Shown here: positions 55,355 to 64,000 of the stretch, one piece after another
Position numbering within the stretch: the first letter of the stretch is position 1
Layout of the letters: each line of letters opens with the position of its first letter
Assembly (NCBI GenBank): GCA_026260175.1
Contig: JAKCWW010000124.1
Coordinates: forward strand, 25,477-89,476
Source: Reticulitermes lucifugus
Taxonomy: Eukaryota > Arthropoda > Insecta > Blattodea > Rhinotermitidae
Length of the DNA stretch: 64,000 bases
Reading direction: 5' to 3'
The notes under the pieces: model-generated
The model's input: only the letters and a program-made list of their open reading frames with translations
The model's database searches: none
Told to the model about the DNA's origin: nothing
Translations under genes and position numbers: made by a program

Positions 55355-57575
55355 ATCTTCTAAAGCACTGCTTTATTGCTGCAACGTACACACCATCACT
55401 TTTACGACCACTGCAGTTGTGTGTATTGACTTTCCAATCACACTGCATGTACGTTGAGTCAAAATATTTTAACAAATATGTACAGAAGACGTCGCCCCTT
55501 ACCGCAATTTAAGCGTTGTGATACCCAGCATTCATGGGGAAATTTATGCCTTTTTCTCTTTGTTCGGGTCTCTAATGTAGTTTTGTTACACTGTTCCCTT
55601 TCCGAGAAAGATGGTAAGATTTATTTGAGCTCTGCCGTACCTAGACTGCCGAAAATTAGAACCGTCCGTCGTCTTTCAGACCATGTAGAACCCTCATCTA
55701 CCAATTTTGTCGAAATTCTTTCAGTAATTTCAGAGAAGTGTACAGATTTACACTAACGGTCTGTTGCAGGCACGGGGCAGGTTACATTTTAGGTAATGTT
55801 GCAGATTTTGTGGAAACATTCCGCTTCAATTTCGATCGAATTGCTTGCTATTTGTACTGTGGCTTCGTGTCATTCAGTCTCCTGAGGAACTTCAGGTATA
55901 ACACAGTTCTCCTTGTAGTTCCGTGCAATTATCATTTATAAACATTCTGTCATTTAATTTGACGCTACAAAACCTTCCAGTTAAACACCTCTCGTAAATA
56001 ACCTAAGAATAAATAACATTCATGCAAATTACGTGATATCCAATGGGTCACATAATCTACCAAGTTGTTGCCTGCATGCAGTTGAAAATCACCTTCAGTA
56101 TTGCTATACAATCTGTGGAACTCTTTTAATTTCCAATAAGAATCCTCGGGCTGTATGTTATATGGAAAGACGAGAGGCATGTCGCCGCGAACACGCCACT
56201 GGACGCAGCTGGGCTGCCGGTGGTACAATATGACTGGACATAGCAATAGCAGGACAATATACGAATGAGGCGCAGGCAGACTGGCGAAAAGGCCTATAAA
56301 ACTACTAGGTTCGTTAATGGGAATGACCCTAACTGGCCATTTCCTTCATTATTACAGATGGGATGCTGCGAGCCAGCAAGATGTGGTGTAGGGGAGAAAT
56401 GAGCAGCAGCTAAGGGAAGAGGGATGTTAGCAACCCTATAAGACACATCCACCACCCACACCCTGAACCTAACTGGATAGTAGTCACTTGCTAAAGTCAG
56501 GTTACACGTAAGTTGACATCATAGCGTTATATATAGGTCATCAGTGAACACATTATAATACTGCCCTGGATGAAATTGGGCGATTGTTTTAGAAAGTATT
56601 GACGGTGCTGGAGATTTGTTTACAGTTTTGTTTACGGTAGGTCTGTGGTCATTCTTTTTTTGGTTTCAATAAGTCACTGTGCCCTTTAGATTTTCAAAAT
56701 AAAAAGAAAACGACGGAAAGAGTAGGGACTGATGGAACACGCGGCATATAATACAGAAACTGAACCATAATTGTTTGTTCTTTGAAGTCCAAGAAATTTG
56801 TAACATTAGCGATCTTTCCTCTATTCTTTCTCTCTTGTTCATATTTTATATTTTTCTTTCTTTATACAAATTAATTCTCACTTGTTTTATTAGCTATTAA
56901 TTTTTTATTATGACGTCAAACAAAACCAATTCAGGACCTTGTTTTTTGTTATTTGCTCCCTCTCTTTTATATTTTATCCATTTCTCCCTTTGTTTATACA
57001 AATCAACTTATATTTTAACATTTTGGTAAGATATTTTTATAAATGCAAAATGCCAACACATTAGCTGCTCTTTATGTATATTTACTGTTGGGTTTGAAGA
57101 TGATACCACTACTCTTCTAGAGCTAGACATGTGAAATTAAGTACCGAAAGACCATTGATCTTTTTGGGCCACACATGTGCAGTTAAGTACAGGTATAGGT
57201 CACAAACAGACCTACAAATCATGTACGAAGTAATGCTCGTGTGAATATTACAAACAAAAGAGTGGAGAGAATCTGTTTGGTTATATCGGGCGAATTTATT
57301 ATAGTCAGAACATAAGATATGACAGGCCTCATACCAGAAACTATACACTGAAATGCATGACCATGTTTTATAATTGTACATCTGTAGTTCTCGCTAGCCT
57401 CATTATAAGATCAGTTAATGTGAAGCGAACAGGTTGCACTTTGTGCAGCTGAAATGTAATAGTGAAAGCAAGTGCCGTTTCGTCTAACCTGCCTGTGTGC
57501 TGCGCCTGTGAATGAAACTTGGACATCACAGTGAACGGCCTAAATAGCTGACTAACTACGTCGGTAGAACATAAT
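55355..57575. other. Unannotated spacer
   Basis: Upstream of the transposase fragment the minus strand stays open to 55475 but no longer resembles transposase. 56680-57060 is pyrimidine/A+T-rich. Elsewhere nothing was recognised. Confidence 0.4.
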
Positions 57576-57584
57576 TATTCTTGA

Positions 57585-57895
57585 TTAGCTAAGAGTCGTG
57601 TAGCTACTGAAGCAATTACTCACCGCTTATAGAAACCTAAAGTGTTAAGGCCATGACCACAATTATTTGACAGATAAATCCAATCCACACCATCTGAACC
57701 TGTTACTTTAAGGTCCATTTTAATATTACCCTTGCATCTACGCCTAGGTTTAGCAAGTAGTCCCTTACTTTTGATTCTTAACACTGAAATTTGCTATGCG
57801 TTTGTCATCATATATGCCCCAACCATCTCGCCTTCCTTGGATTCATCATTATAAAGCTTCTTGTGCAGTTTTCTCCAAAGTAATCAGGAATTTCT
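57585..57895 (-). mobile_element. RTE-type LINE, 3' fragment
   Basis: Minus-strand blocks in order: L-W-R-K-L-H-K-K-L (W-R-K-L-H-N-E-E-L), K-A-R-W-L-G-H-I (R-R-M-R-W-A-G-H-V), K-P-R-R-R-C-K-G-N-I-K-M-D-L-K (R-P-R-R-R-W-E-D-N-I-K-M-D-L) and D-G-V-D-W-I-Y-L. It finishes in a UTR with TGAAGC/AGCTACACGAC. The S-S-P-N-I-I-R-V-I-K segment between the first two blocks is deleted. Confidence 0.88.
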
Positions 57896-57899
57896 CAGG

Positions 57900-58365
57900 T
57901 TAACTTTGCAACTGTATTTAGGCTTTCCCTCCTTCTGGGTTGAGGGAGCTGGTGTAGGGTGTCCGAGGAGATAATGTCAGGTGCGGGCGGCGGGGATAAA
58001 ACGTCAGTGGTCAGTTGCGCCCAGCACTGTGTACTGGTAGCTGCAACATTTCAGTAAACACTTCTGACTGGAGTTGCCATGGAAATATTACCACTACGAT
58101 TTATCTGATGTGCTTTAACCTGAACAATATTTGAGATATTGGCCTGTCGTAAATTAGGACAGCGGAAGTTTTTAGAAAGGAAGTTGCCAATAAAGTACTT
58201 TCAGTATTCTAGTATATTGAGTCAAAATAATGAATGGTATATAAGGTCATTCCAGTTTATTTTTCGTTTGTAGGTACATTTATTCCTTAAATGCTAGCGA
58301 ACTAGAGGCTATAGAAAAATACATATGTAGGAGCTTCATACATTGTACTCTTCGACAAATATTAT
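57900..58365. other. Spacer with a small GC-rich promoter-like patch
   Basis: 57980-58025 is GC-rich with GATAAAACG and a TCAGTT 15 bases later (see findings). The rest is unremarkable. Confidence 0.3.
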
Positions 58366-58369
58366 TAGG

Positions 58370-58625
58370 GTGATTAGTCAAGAATAATTATGTAAGGCGG
58401 ATGGGAAATGCATACTAAAGTTTAGTCTGGAAGCCTGAAGATCAGAAAATCTGGGGCGCGTAGAAGTGGGTAGGATACTATTACAGTTAATCATAACAGA
58501 GCATAAAATAAGGGTATGGAGTGGTTTTATCTGGCTCATAGCAGAGACTATTGACAGACTTAGCATGGCAATAAACCTTTGAAATTCTTAAGAGACGAAC
58601 AGTTTGTTGAACAGCTAGGATACGG
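58370..58625 (+). mobile_element. RTE-type LINE, 3' fragment
   Basis: Reads A-D-G-K-C-I-L-K-F-S-L-E-A (the E-R-R-N-A-Y-R-V-L-V-G-K-P-E block) and R-S-E-N-L-G-R-V-E-V-G-R-I (K-R-P-L-G-R-P-R-R-R-W-E-D). Near 58519 it has W-S-G-F-I-W-L-I-A (D-W-I-x-L-A-Q), and ATGGCAATAAACCTTTG (58565) for the A-M-N-L end. It carries frameshifts and two or more stops. Confidence 0.75.
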
Positions 58626-58629
58626 TTTG

Positions 58630-60265
58630 CTTCTGAAGATCTATCTCCGTGATGTTAGACACTTAGCTCTCCTGTCATGAACTCTTTGCATTGTATCCAG
58701 ATGTCTCCTAAATATTTAATAAATGGCACTTCTCAGTTCGCACTTCTTGTACACGTAATTTAAAGGTTAAGAATCACGTCAAAGATCTAAAATCAAGTCT
58801 GAAGGATCCCCGAGACCTGCTGTACTTAAATGTCACACACGATAATTTAGTAATTTAACCCCTTTAAGACTGAAAGCAATCTACGTTATGCGTAAAGATT
58901 CCACCTACCTCACAGAGAACACGGTCTGTTTCCGTTAGAAAGACCAAACTATTGATGTTGTTTAGTAAAACAGTCGCTATTTGTGCTATTTGTGAGAATT
59001 GTACTTGACACATAAATATGCTCTGTGGGGAAGTACATACTTTCTCAATGTTAAACCCGGCGGTAAATAATAATTATTGTCTTTAAAGGGTTACTGTTCC
59101 TGAGCACAAACAGGTACGTCTTAGTGGTAACTGTGCCATAATTATACACAACTTTGTTTTGGTAGAGAATTGGTCTTCGAGCACTGGACTGGACCGTGGC
59201 CTGTGCTAGAGAGAGGCGACAGCTGGGCGGTGATTTATGAGATATGGTCCCTGCTGACATGACAGTCGACACTAATTTGTAGTGAAACGACTTACGAGCA
59301 CTGACGAAGCAAAGTACATAAAGGCGAGGCGCAAACACAACTTTACTTTGTGAACGACAAATCTGTCTTCTCCAGTTTGCAGGGTATTAATCATTCAAAC
59401 ACAACGCAGTATTAATGATACAGCCTGTCGTTAACACTTCACAAACACAGCTTTATTAATTGAAATGTTGGTTCAGTGTGACAATATGCTTGTTCTTGAA
59501 GACAAATATGAATTTGTTACTAGATAAATGACACTCATCTCCCTGTGACTGTCCGTAATCTTTTTTTTTTCCTGCAAGGATGTTTTTGTTGTATTTTGTA
59601 ATGTGCAATCCTTCCTTCCGCGTGAGTCATCCGCGAATGTACGACGAAGTTTTCAGAAATATTTGATGTTGCGAATCTGCATTGAAATTTATCGAGTTAA
59701 TTTAATTTTGGTCTGTATTCGTCCAAAACAAAGCAAACTGTGCGAGAAGATTAAATCGATATTGGAGAATGACTTAAAACCTAATTCTCATTAAGAATTG
59801 AAACGTCTATCTGAAATGTGTTTCAGTTTGTTATTATTTAACGACTTCAATGGTAATGATAACGACTAAGACTAAATAGTAAGACCGGAATGTGTACAGA
59901 AGCACAGTGGAACGGAATATTTATGGAACATTTTCAACGAGAAGTCGATGTGTGAGCGGAATTGCCCATGCACTGGTAAAGGGAAAGGAGTGGAACACAT
60001 ATTGCAATTATTCTTCCCGATTTCCCCTCTCCATTTATTTTGAGAGTTACACCGACAGAGACAGAGATATGGTGCTGTTGAAATTAGATTATCCGGAAGG
60101 ATGACGAGTAGCCAGTAGCTTCCACAGATCCTGGGATTGGTGTGGGGCACTGCGATAGCCTATATATTTGCAGACGAGGCTCAGATGTTGCTCAGAAAGA
60201 ACGATTTCTTCCCTTTCTTGGAGTAACCAACTCACGCAACATCGAAATACCTCCACGCTCCTCGT
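58630..60265. other. No recognisable gene; spacer
   Basis: T10 run near 59560. Overlapping frames at 59872-60150 on both strands have no recognised motif. Confidence 0.4.
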
Positions 60266-60269
60266 CTCT

Positions 60270-60375
60270 TTTCTTTCGTTCTCTCCTCGTCCCCTCTCCT
60301 GTATTCCCTTCTTCTCTTTTATCCTGTTACCTTCTTGCTCTTTATATTTCTTTCTTTTTTTTCTTCTTACCTCAT
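60270..60375. repeat. Pyrimidine tract
   Basis: C/T-rich, with TCTTTTCTTTCG and CTTTCTTTTTTTTC runs. It gives overlapping low-complexity S/L/F frames. Confidence 0.7.
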
Positions 60376-60399
60376 TGTAATCATGAGTAGAGCTTATTT

Positions 60400-60690
60400 C
60401 ATTGATCAAAGAAGCTTGTTGTCTCCAACCTAGTCTGTACATTCCCCGCCCCTTCTGAAACTACCGCCGTCGTCACAAGAACACATTCGGAGCCGCATGT
60501 GAAAGCATTACATACTTTCAGGCCCTTTTCGTTTAAAATGAACTCTGATACTGTCCTCACATCTAAGTGTAGATCTCCCAAACTCTCTCACTCCTTAATG
60601 TTTCTCAACTAAAATCTTGTATTCATTTCCCAACCCTTCCATTTGTGTTACAAGCTTCGCCTTTCTCGTCAATTGAATATAAATTATATA
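60400..60690 (-). mobile_element. RTE-type LINE, 3' fragment
   Basis: The minus strand reads V-T-Q-M-E-G-L-G-N-E-Y-K-I-L-V-E-K-H (the V-A-R-M-G-E-x-R-N-A-Y-K-I-L-V-G-K-P block) from 60651. It continues with R-E-F-G-R-S-T-L-R-C-E-D-S-I-R (R-P-L-G-R-P-R-R-R-W-E-D-N-I-K) and a decayed C-terminus. The 3' UTR end is not clear. Confidence 0.8.
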
Positions 60691-60692
60691 CC

Positions 60693-60878
60693 GTAAGTTA
60701 AGTAAATAAAATAAATAATAAAAAATATATAACAAGGATTATAGCTTAGAAGAAAAGTATCCTGCAAGTAAAGAGTAAGGAAACTTTCTAGGAACATAAG
60801 AATTTAGCATATGCGAAGTGTAGCTGCGAATATATTGTATAAACAGTAGTGGACAGCCAAGAAGGGGTGATCATCCAG
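60693..60878. other. A+T-rich spacer between two LINE fragments
   Basis: A TAAATAAAATAAATAATAAAA run at about 60700-60725 may be a retroposon tail. Nothing else was recognised. Confidence 0.4.
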
Positions 60879-60879
60879 C

Positions 60880-61330
60880 TTGGTGGTTGAGCGAGGGGCT
60901 TACACATTTTTGTCATAGAAGTTCTAGATATTAGAAATAGTTAAACAGAGCCTCGGACCTGGACAGGTCCTAAGGAACAATCGAAGAGACAGAAAATGAA
61001 CGTGACATTTGGAACTTGGAATGCGAAGAGACTGTATCGGTCAGGGTGACTGAATACAGTTGCAAGAGAATTAGCGAAGTAAAAGATTTAGTGGGAGTAG
61101 AGGAAAACAAGTGGGTCAAGGCTGACACTGACCCAACACAATATTTTACTTTTCTACGGAGTAATGAATGAAAATCATCAGTTAGGCACAGGATTATGCT
61201 TACCTAAGGGAATCATATTAGCAGATAAGAGGGTAGAGTTTGTTAGTGACAGGATGTGATAAATTTCCGCGGATGGCGTCTTCATGAAGGAGTGTGGTGT
61301 GCTCTTATCAACGTCATTCCTGAAAATTGC
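60880..61330 (+). mobile_element. RTE-type LINE, 5' leader and endonuclease start
   Basis: The only copy carrying the 5' end. The leader (CCAGCTTGGTGGTTGAGCGA, CAGAGCCTCGGACC, GGACAGGTCCTAAGGAACAA) runs into an ATG at 60996. The frame reads M-N-V-T-F-G-T-W-N-A-K-R-L-Y-R-S-G, the N-terminal strand of an apurinic/apyrimidinic-type endonuclease with the G-T-W-N motif. Further in are N-E-N-H-Q-L-G-T-G (near 61159) and R-V-E-F-V-S-D-R-M (near 61231). A stop follows the S-G, and others with frameshifts come later. Similarity ends near 61330, long before the RT domain, so the rest is deleted or was never inserted. Confidence 0.88.
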
Positions 61331-61334
61331 TGTT

Positions 61335-62365
61335 AAGATGAGATCTGCTGGTCAGAAAGAAATTATTTCCTTACAACACCAGTGCAATAGTGTAACTGTA
61401 TATTTTATCTACAGTAGTAGTAACACTCTCTGTCACATATTTCATGCAAAGCTAGTCATCACCTCACTTCATTCGGCACTGTGTAATATTGTACTTGCTA
61501 CAGCGTCTTTAAATATTCCACAAACGAAGCAAACAACATAAACTACCTAACACTACACAAAAGTATAAATTTCTGCTTTGAATAGAGTCGTTATATTGCT
61601 TCATTCAAGCGCAACAAAGTAACTTCTATTCACAGGCTGCAATGCCATCAACAGTTACGACCTCAGATTCCTGCTTCAAAACTGTGTCCAATAACTGCGT
61701 CAGCCCGTGTCGCAAGTTTTTTATGTTAAAGTGTGCACTTCAAATGTGTGCGTACTGTTTAAAGTTCCAATCAAGGGTAGAACTGTGGTTGTTTTGATGC
61801 AGTCAACATTTTACAAGAAAGGAACAGAAGAACAAAAAAGTTGAGTTGCCCTAAGGTTCAGTTAGATGTCCGGCAAGCAGATGAGTGGGTGGGTCAAAGG
61901 AACGCATGCAAGAGAAGACACAAGACAAGGAGAGGGTAAACATGCGGTGAAGCCAACCGTCTACCGGGGAGACCCGTGTTATCAAATTAGAGCCCATACA
62001 GACCGACAAGCACCCGGGGATGGAGGGGCTTCTGCAGCACATCTCCAGGAGCTCACCCGTAGCCGCCCATAGGGGTAGGAATCTGAAGATAATCCTGTGG
62101 CAGTAAAGGATTAGCGAGTTTTCATACTGCGGTAACTGTCAGGCCTGTGTTGAAATAGGAAATTATAGGAACGCATTGTTGCTACTAGAATAATTAGTTA
62201 TGAAAATTATAAATAAGATTCAGTTGAACATTTTGTTTGTTTTAAAGCGAAACGTAACACAGTAATTGGCTAAACATTCTTAAATAATTTACGTTGTCGG
62301 GATCATGACATGCTGTCGCTGTAAGATGAAATAAGGGCAAATACCTGCGGGAAGAATGAAGATCT
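61335..62365. other. No recognisable gene; spacer
   Basis: A + frame of 85 codons at 61284-61541 begins inside the LINE and is not convincing. 61860-62070 is GC-richer without a recognised motif. Confidence 0.4.
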
Positions 62366-62369
62366 CTGA

Positions 62370-62695
62370 GAAGACGATGCTGAGGGAAACGTCAAAACAA
62401 GCGAATGGTAACTGCGTAATGAAAAGCCTCATAATGTGTAATCAAGGAAAATGAGATGGTTAGGGCTTGTAGCACGAAAGGGAGCCACGAGAAAACCTTT
62501 TTACATTTTAATCGGAAAACTTCAACGTACGGACTGCTTGGGAGATCTAAGGGCAAAGGAAAGGATAATATTAAAAATGATTTTAAAAGAATGGGATGTG
62601 AGGATGTGGGCTGTATTCAATTATGTTAGCATATGTTTTAGTGGCTGCCTTTTGTGAACGCGGTATTGAACCGTCGGGTTCCGTAGTACGTGGAG
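62370..62695 (+). mobile_element. RTE-type LINE, 3' fragment
   Basis: After a degraded T-G-E-W-R-K-L-H region, one frame is open for 68 codons from ATG 62454: M-R-W-L-G-L-V-A-R-K-G-A-T-R-K-P-F-Y-I-L, then L-G-D-L-R-A-K-E-R-I-I-L-K-M-I-L-K and W-A-V-F-N-Y-V-S. These align to R-M-R-W-A-G-H-V-A-R-M through D-N-I-K-M-D-L-K and D-W-I-x-L-A-Q. It ends AACGCGGTATTGAACCGTCG (the N-A-V-M-N-L-R end). The open frame is an inherited LINE frame, not a separate gene. Confidence 0.88.
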
Positions 62696-62699
62696 AACT

Positions 62700-63260
62700 G
62701 CTTTATCGCCGCGGCGATTGTCACCATCAGAACAAGGGACCTGCTCTATGGAGTTGTAACGAGTCCAGTGTTTTGTGCGCGGAGATTTAGTCGACAGTGA
62801 AGCAGTAAGCAGGTTGTTACCGTCTAGCAGTAACACACCATCACACTTTGAAGGCCAAGGTTCAGCACTCAGAAACGACAAATAGCCTATCTGATTTACT
62901 TTCAGTATGTCCCTGGATCCAGTCCAGTAGTATTCTTTGCTGTATCATGTACTTTCTTCTTTTGAACAGTGAGTTTTCCTTCAGTTGTTTCTTAACCAGC
63001 TTCCGCCAGTTCGTAAATTGTGATCTTCTATAGCTCAGGTCTGCCGCAAACCTGATACAGAATCGAGCACGGCCGCTGGGTGTTAGAATACGAATATATA
63101 TATTTAAACTGTCGCTCATTGTTAAGATACAAAGAAATGGGCCTCCTTTTCGTGCAAGCCTGCACGAGTTATTGCATCCAACACAGAAGTTTGCGTCTTT
63201 CACTGACTCTATCGAGCAAGCAACTGCTATGTCAGGAAGCCTACTTTTCCAACAAGGCCA
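62700..63260. other. No recognisable gene; spacer
   Basis: Frames on both strands at 62621-63203 overlap and have no recognised motif. Confidence 0.4.
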
Positions 63261-63264
63261 AGGA

Positions 63265-63385
63265 GTTCAGAGTTGCTCAGCTGGTAAATAAATTTCTCAC
63301 CCTTTATGTAACCCAACATTTCATTACCGTTCTCAAAACATCACGGCACTTGACCATATCCAAGCTAGTTGAATCCAGCCCATAC
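63265..63385 (-). mobile_element. RTE-type LINE, short 3' fragment
   Basis: The minus strand reads D-G-M-G-W-I-Q-L-A-W from 63384, then the degraded R-V-L-R-T-V-M-K-C-W end (GAACGGTAATGAAATGTTGG) and the UTR GTTACATAAAGGGTGAGAAA. It is only about 120 bases long. A 132-codon + frame (63080-63478) covers it antisense and should not be taken as a gene. Confidence 0.7.
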
Positions 63386-63389
63386 CGTC

Positions 63390-64000
63390 ATACGTATGTC
63401 TGTCAAACCGAACTAACAATTCTTGATCACTTTGTAGTCCTAATCAATGAATACGTCAGACTGGCATTCAGTTGGTAGCCCATGTCTTTGCCGTCCTTCA
63501 ATCCTAAGGAATCAGCACTTTATATGTAAATTTTGTCTATTTGTGTTTGTACACTGTGATATCACATCAAAACAGACAAATTCATTTTTAAGCAGTAGTA
63601 ACAACATATGTTGTCACGAGTGATGAACGTTTAACGTCTCTTCCCAGAAACATTTTGTTGTGTGCTATAGCAATTTCATTCTCTTGTGGAAGAACACGCG
63701 AAACATAAATGTATTAGCATTCATTGCTCTTTAGCTTGTTAATTCTGATTTATAAGAAAGGGACAGATTTCGCCCAAGTTTAATTAATTGCCATGCCATG
63801 GCGTCATAAGGTAGAGTGGAGGTAAAATATCATGACTTATAATAATCTCAGGCATTAAATATATGTAGTTGGCGTGTGCTTGAATTTAACAGGCTACGTC
63901 TTCAAAGTATTCATATGGTAAAGCAGTAAAGTACAGTTAAACAAGAACCATTGTTATAACACTATCCTTGGAACTGCTCTCAGAATTTACGTCTGCGTTT
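63390..64000. other. No recognisable gene; A+T-rich spacer to window end
   Basis: Nothing recognised. Confidence 0.4.

Noticed and set aside
62454-62657. 68-codon ATG frame as a small gene
   Set aside because: It aligns block by block with the C-terminus of the RTE LINE, so it is a retained LINE frame.
63080-63478. 132-codon + frame as a gene
   Set aside because: It overlaps, antisense, a recognisable fragment of the RTE LINE and has no family motif of its own.
1-64000. Retrovirus-like, LTR, envelope-bearing or Polinton-like elements
   Set aside because: I saw no long terminal repeat pair, primer-binding site, protease or integrase motif or capsid-like frame. Highly decayed copies cannot be excluded by eye.

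Overview
The window looks like a gene-poor, A+T-rich, repeat-laden stretch of a large insect genome. The best guess is a cockroach- or termite-like (blattodean) species. That guess rests on recall of the interspersed families: an RTE/BovB-type LINE, a tRNA-derived SINE ending in ACCTTT, and a second SINE containing a TTTAACGACGCT-like end. No intact protein-coding gene, rRNA, functional tRNA, CRISPR array or bacterial operon can be supported. Nearly all open frames are short chance frames or lie inside repeats.

The dominant component is one LINE family, with 24 recognisable pieces (11 on +, 13 on -) covering roughly 7 kb. Twenty-three come only from the last few hundred bases of the element: the reverse-transcriptase C-terminus and 3' UTR. 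One (60880-61330) carries the opposite end, the 5' leader and start of the endonuclease. All are decayed. Around them are six copies of SINE family A, one copy and two scraps of SINE family B, several single tRNA-like SINE heads, an hAT-type MITE with an 8-bp target duplication (44825-44987), a second GC-rich MITE-like element (7756-8042), the C-terminal piece of a mariner-like transposase (55035-55350), and a hammerhead-like motif of the kind found in Penelope-like elements (4096-4124).

Tandem and structural DNA: a 58-bp, five-copy minisatellite (40191-40477); two loci of a degenerate 18-bp repeat (about 3190-3419 and 7605-7735); 95-bp and 67-bp tandem duplications; several TGTC, AAAG, AAT, ATTT and GAT microsatellites; long pyrimidine tracts; a perfect 26-bp inverted repeat with a 4-nt loop (24386-24441); and an 83-nt microRNA-like hairpin (49575-49657).

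Host-gene evidence is limited to signals. The best is a CpG-rich block at 47300-48500 with CCAAT boxes, a TCAGTCAGTCAG initiator-like run, an ATG frame and a consensus GAG|GTAAGT donor, which together suggest a minus-strand first exon. Weaker candidates are a CCAAT/CRE cluster at 29446-29670 and two exon-like acceptor/donor pairs on + (4615-4670, 35980-36016). All need transcript data. No retrovirus-like, LTR or Polinton-like element was recognised. Coordinates of decayed repeats are good to roughly 10-30 bases.
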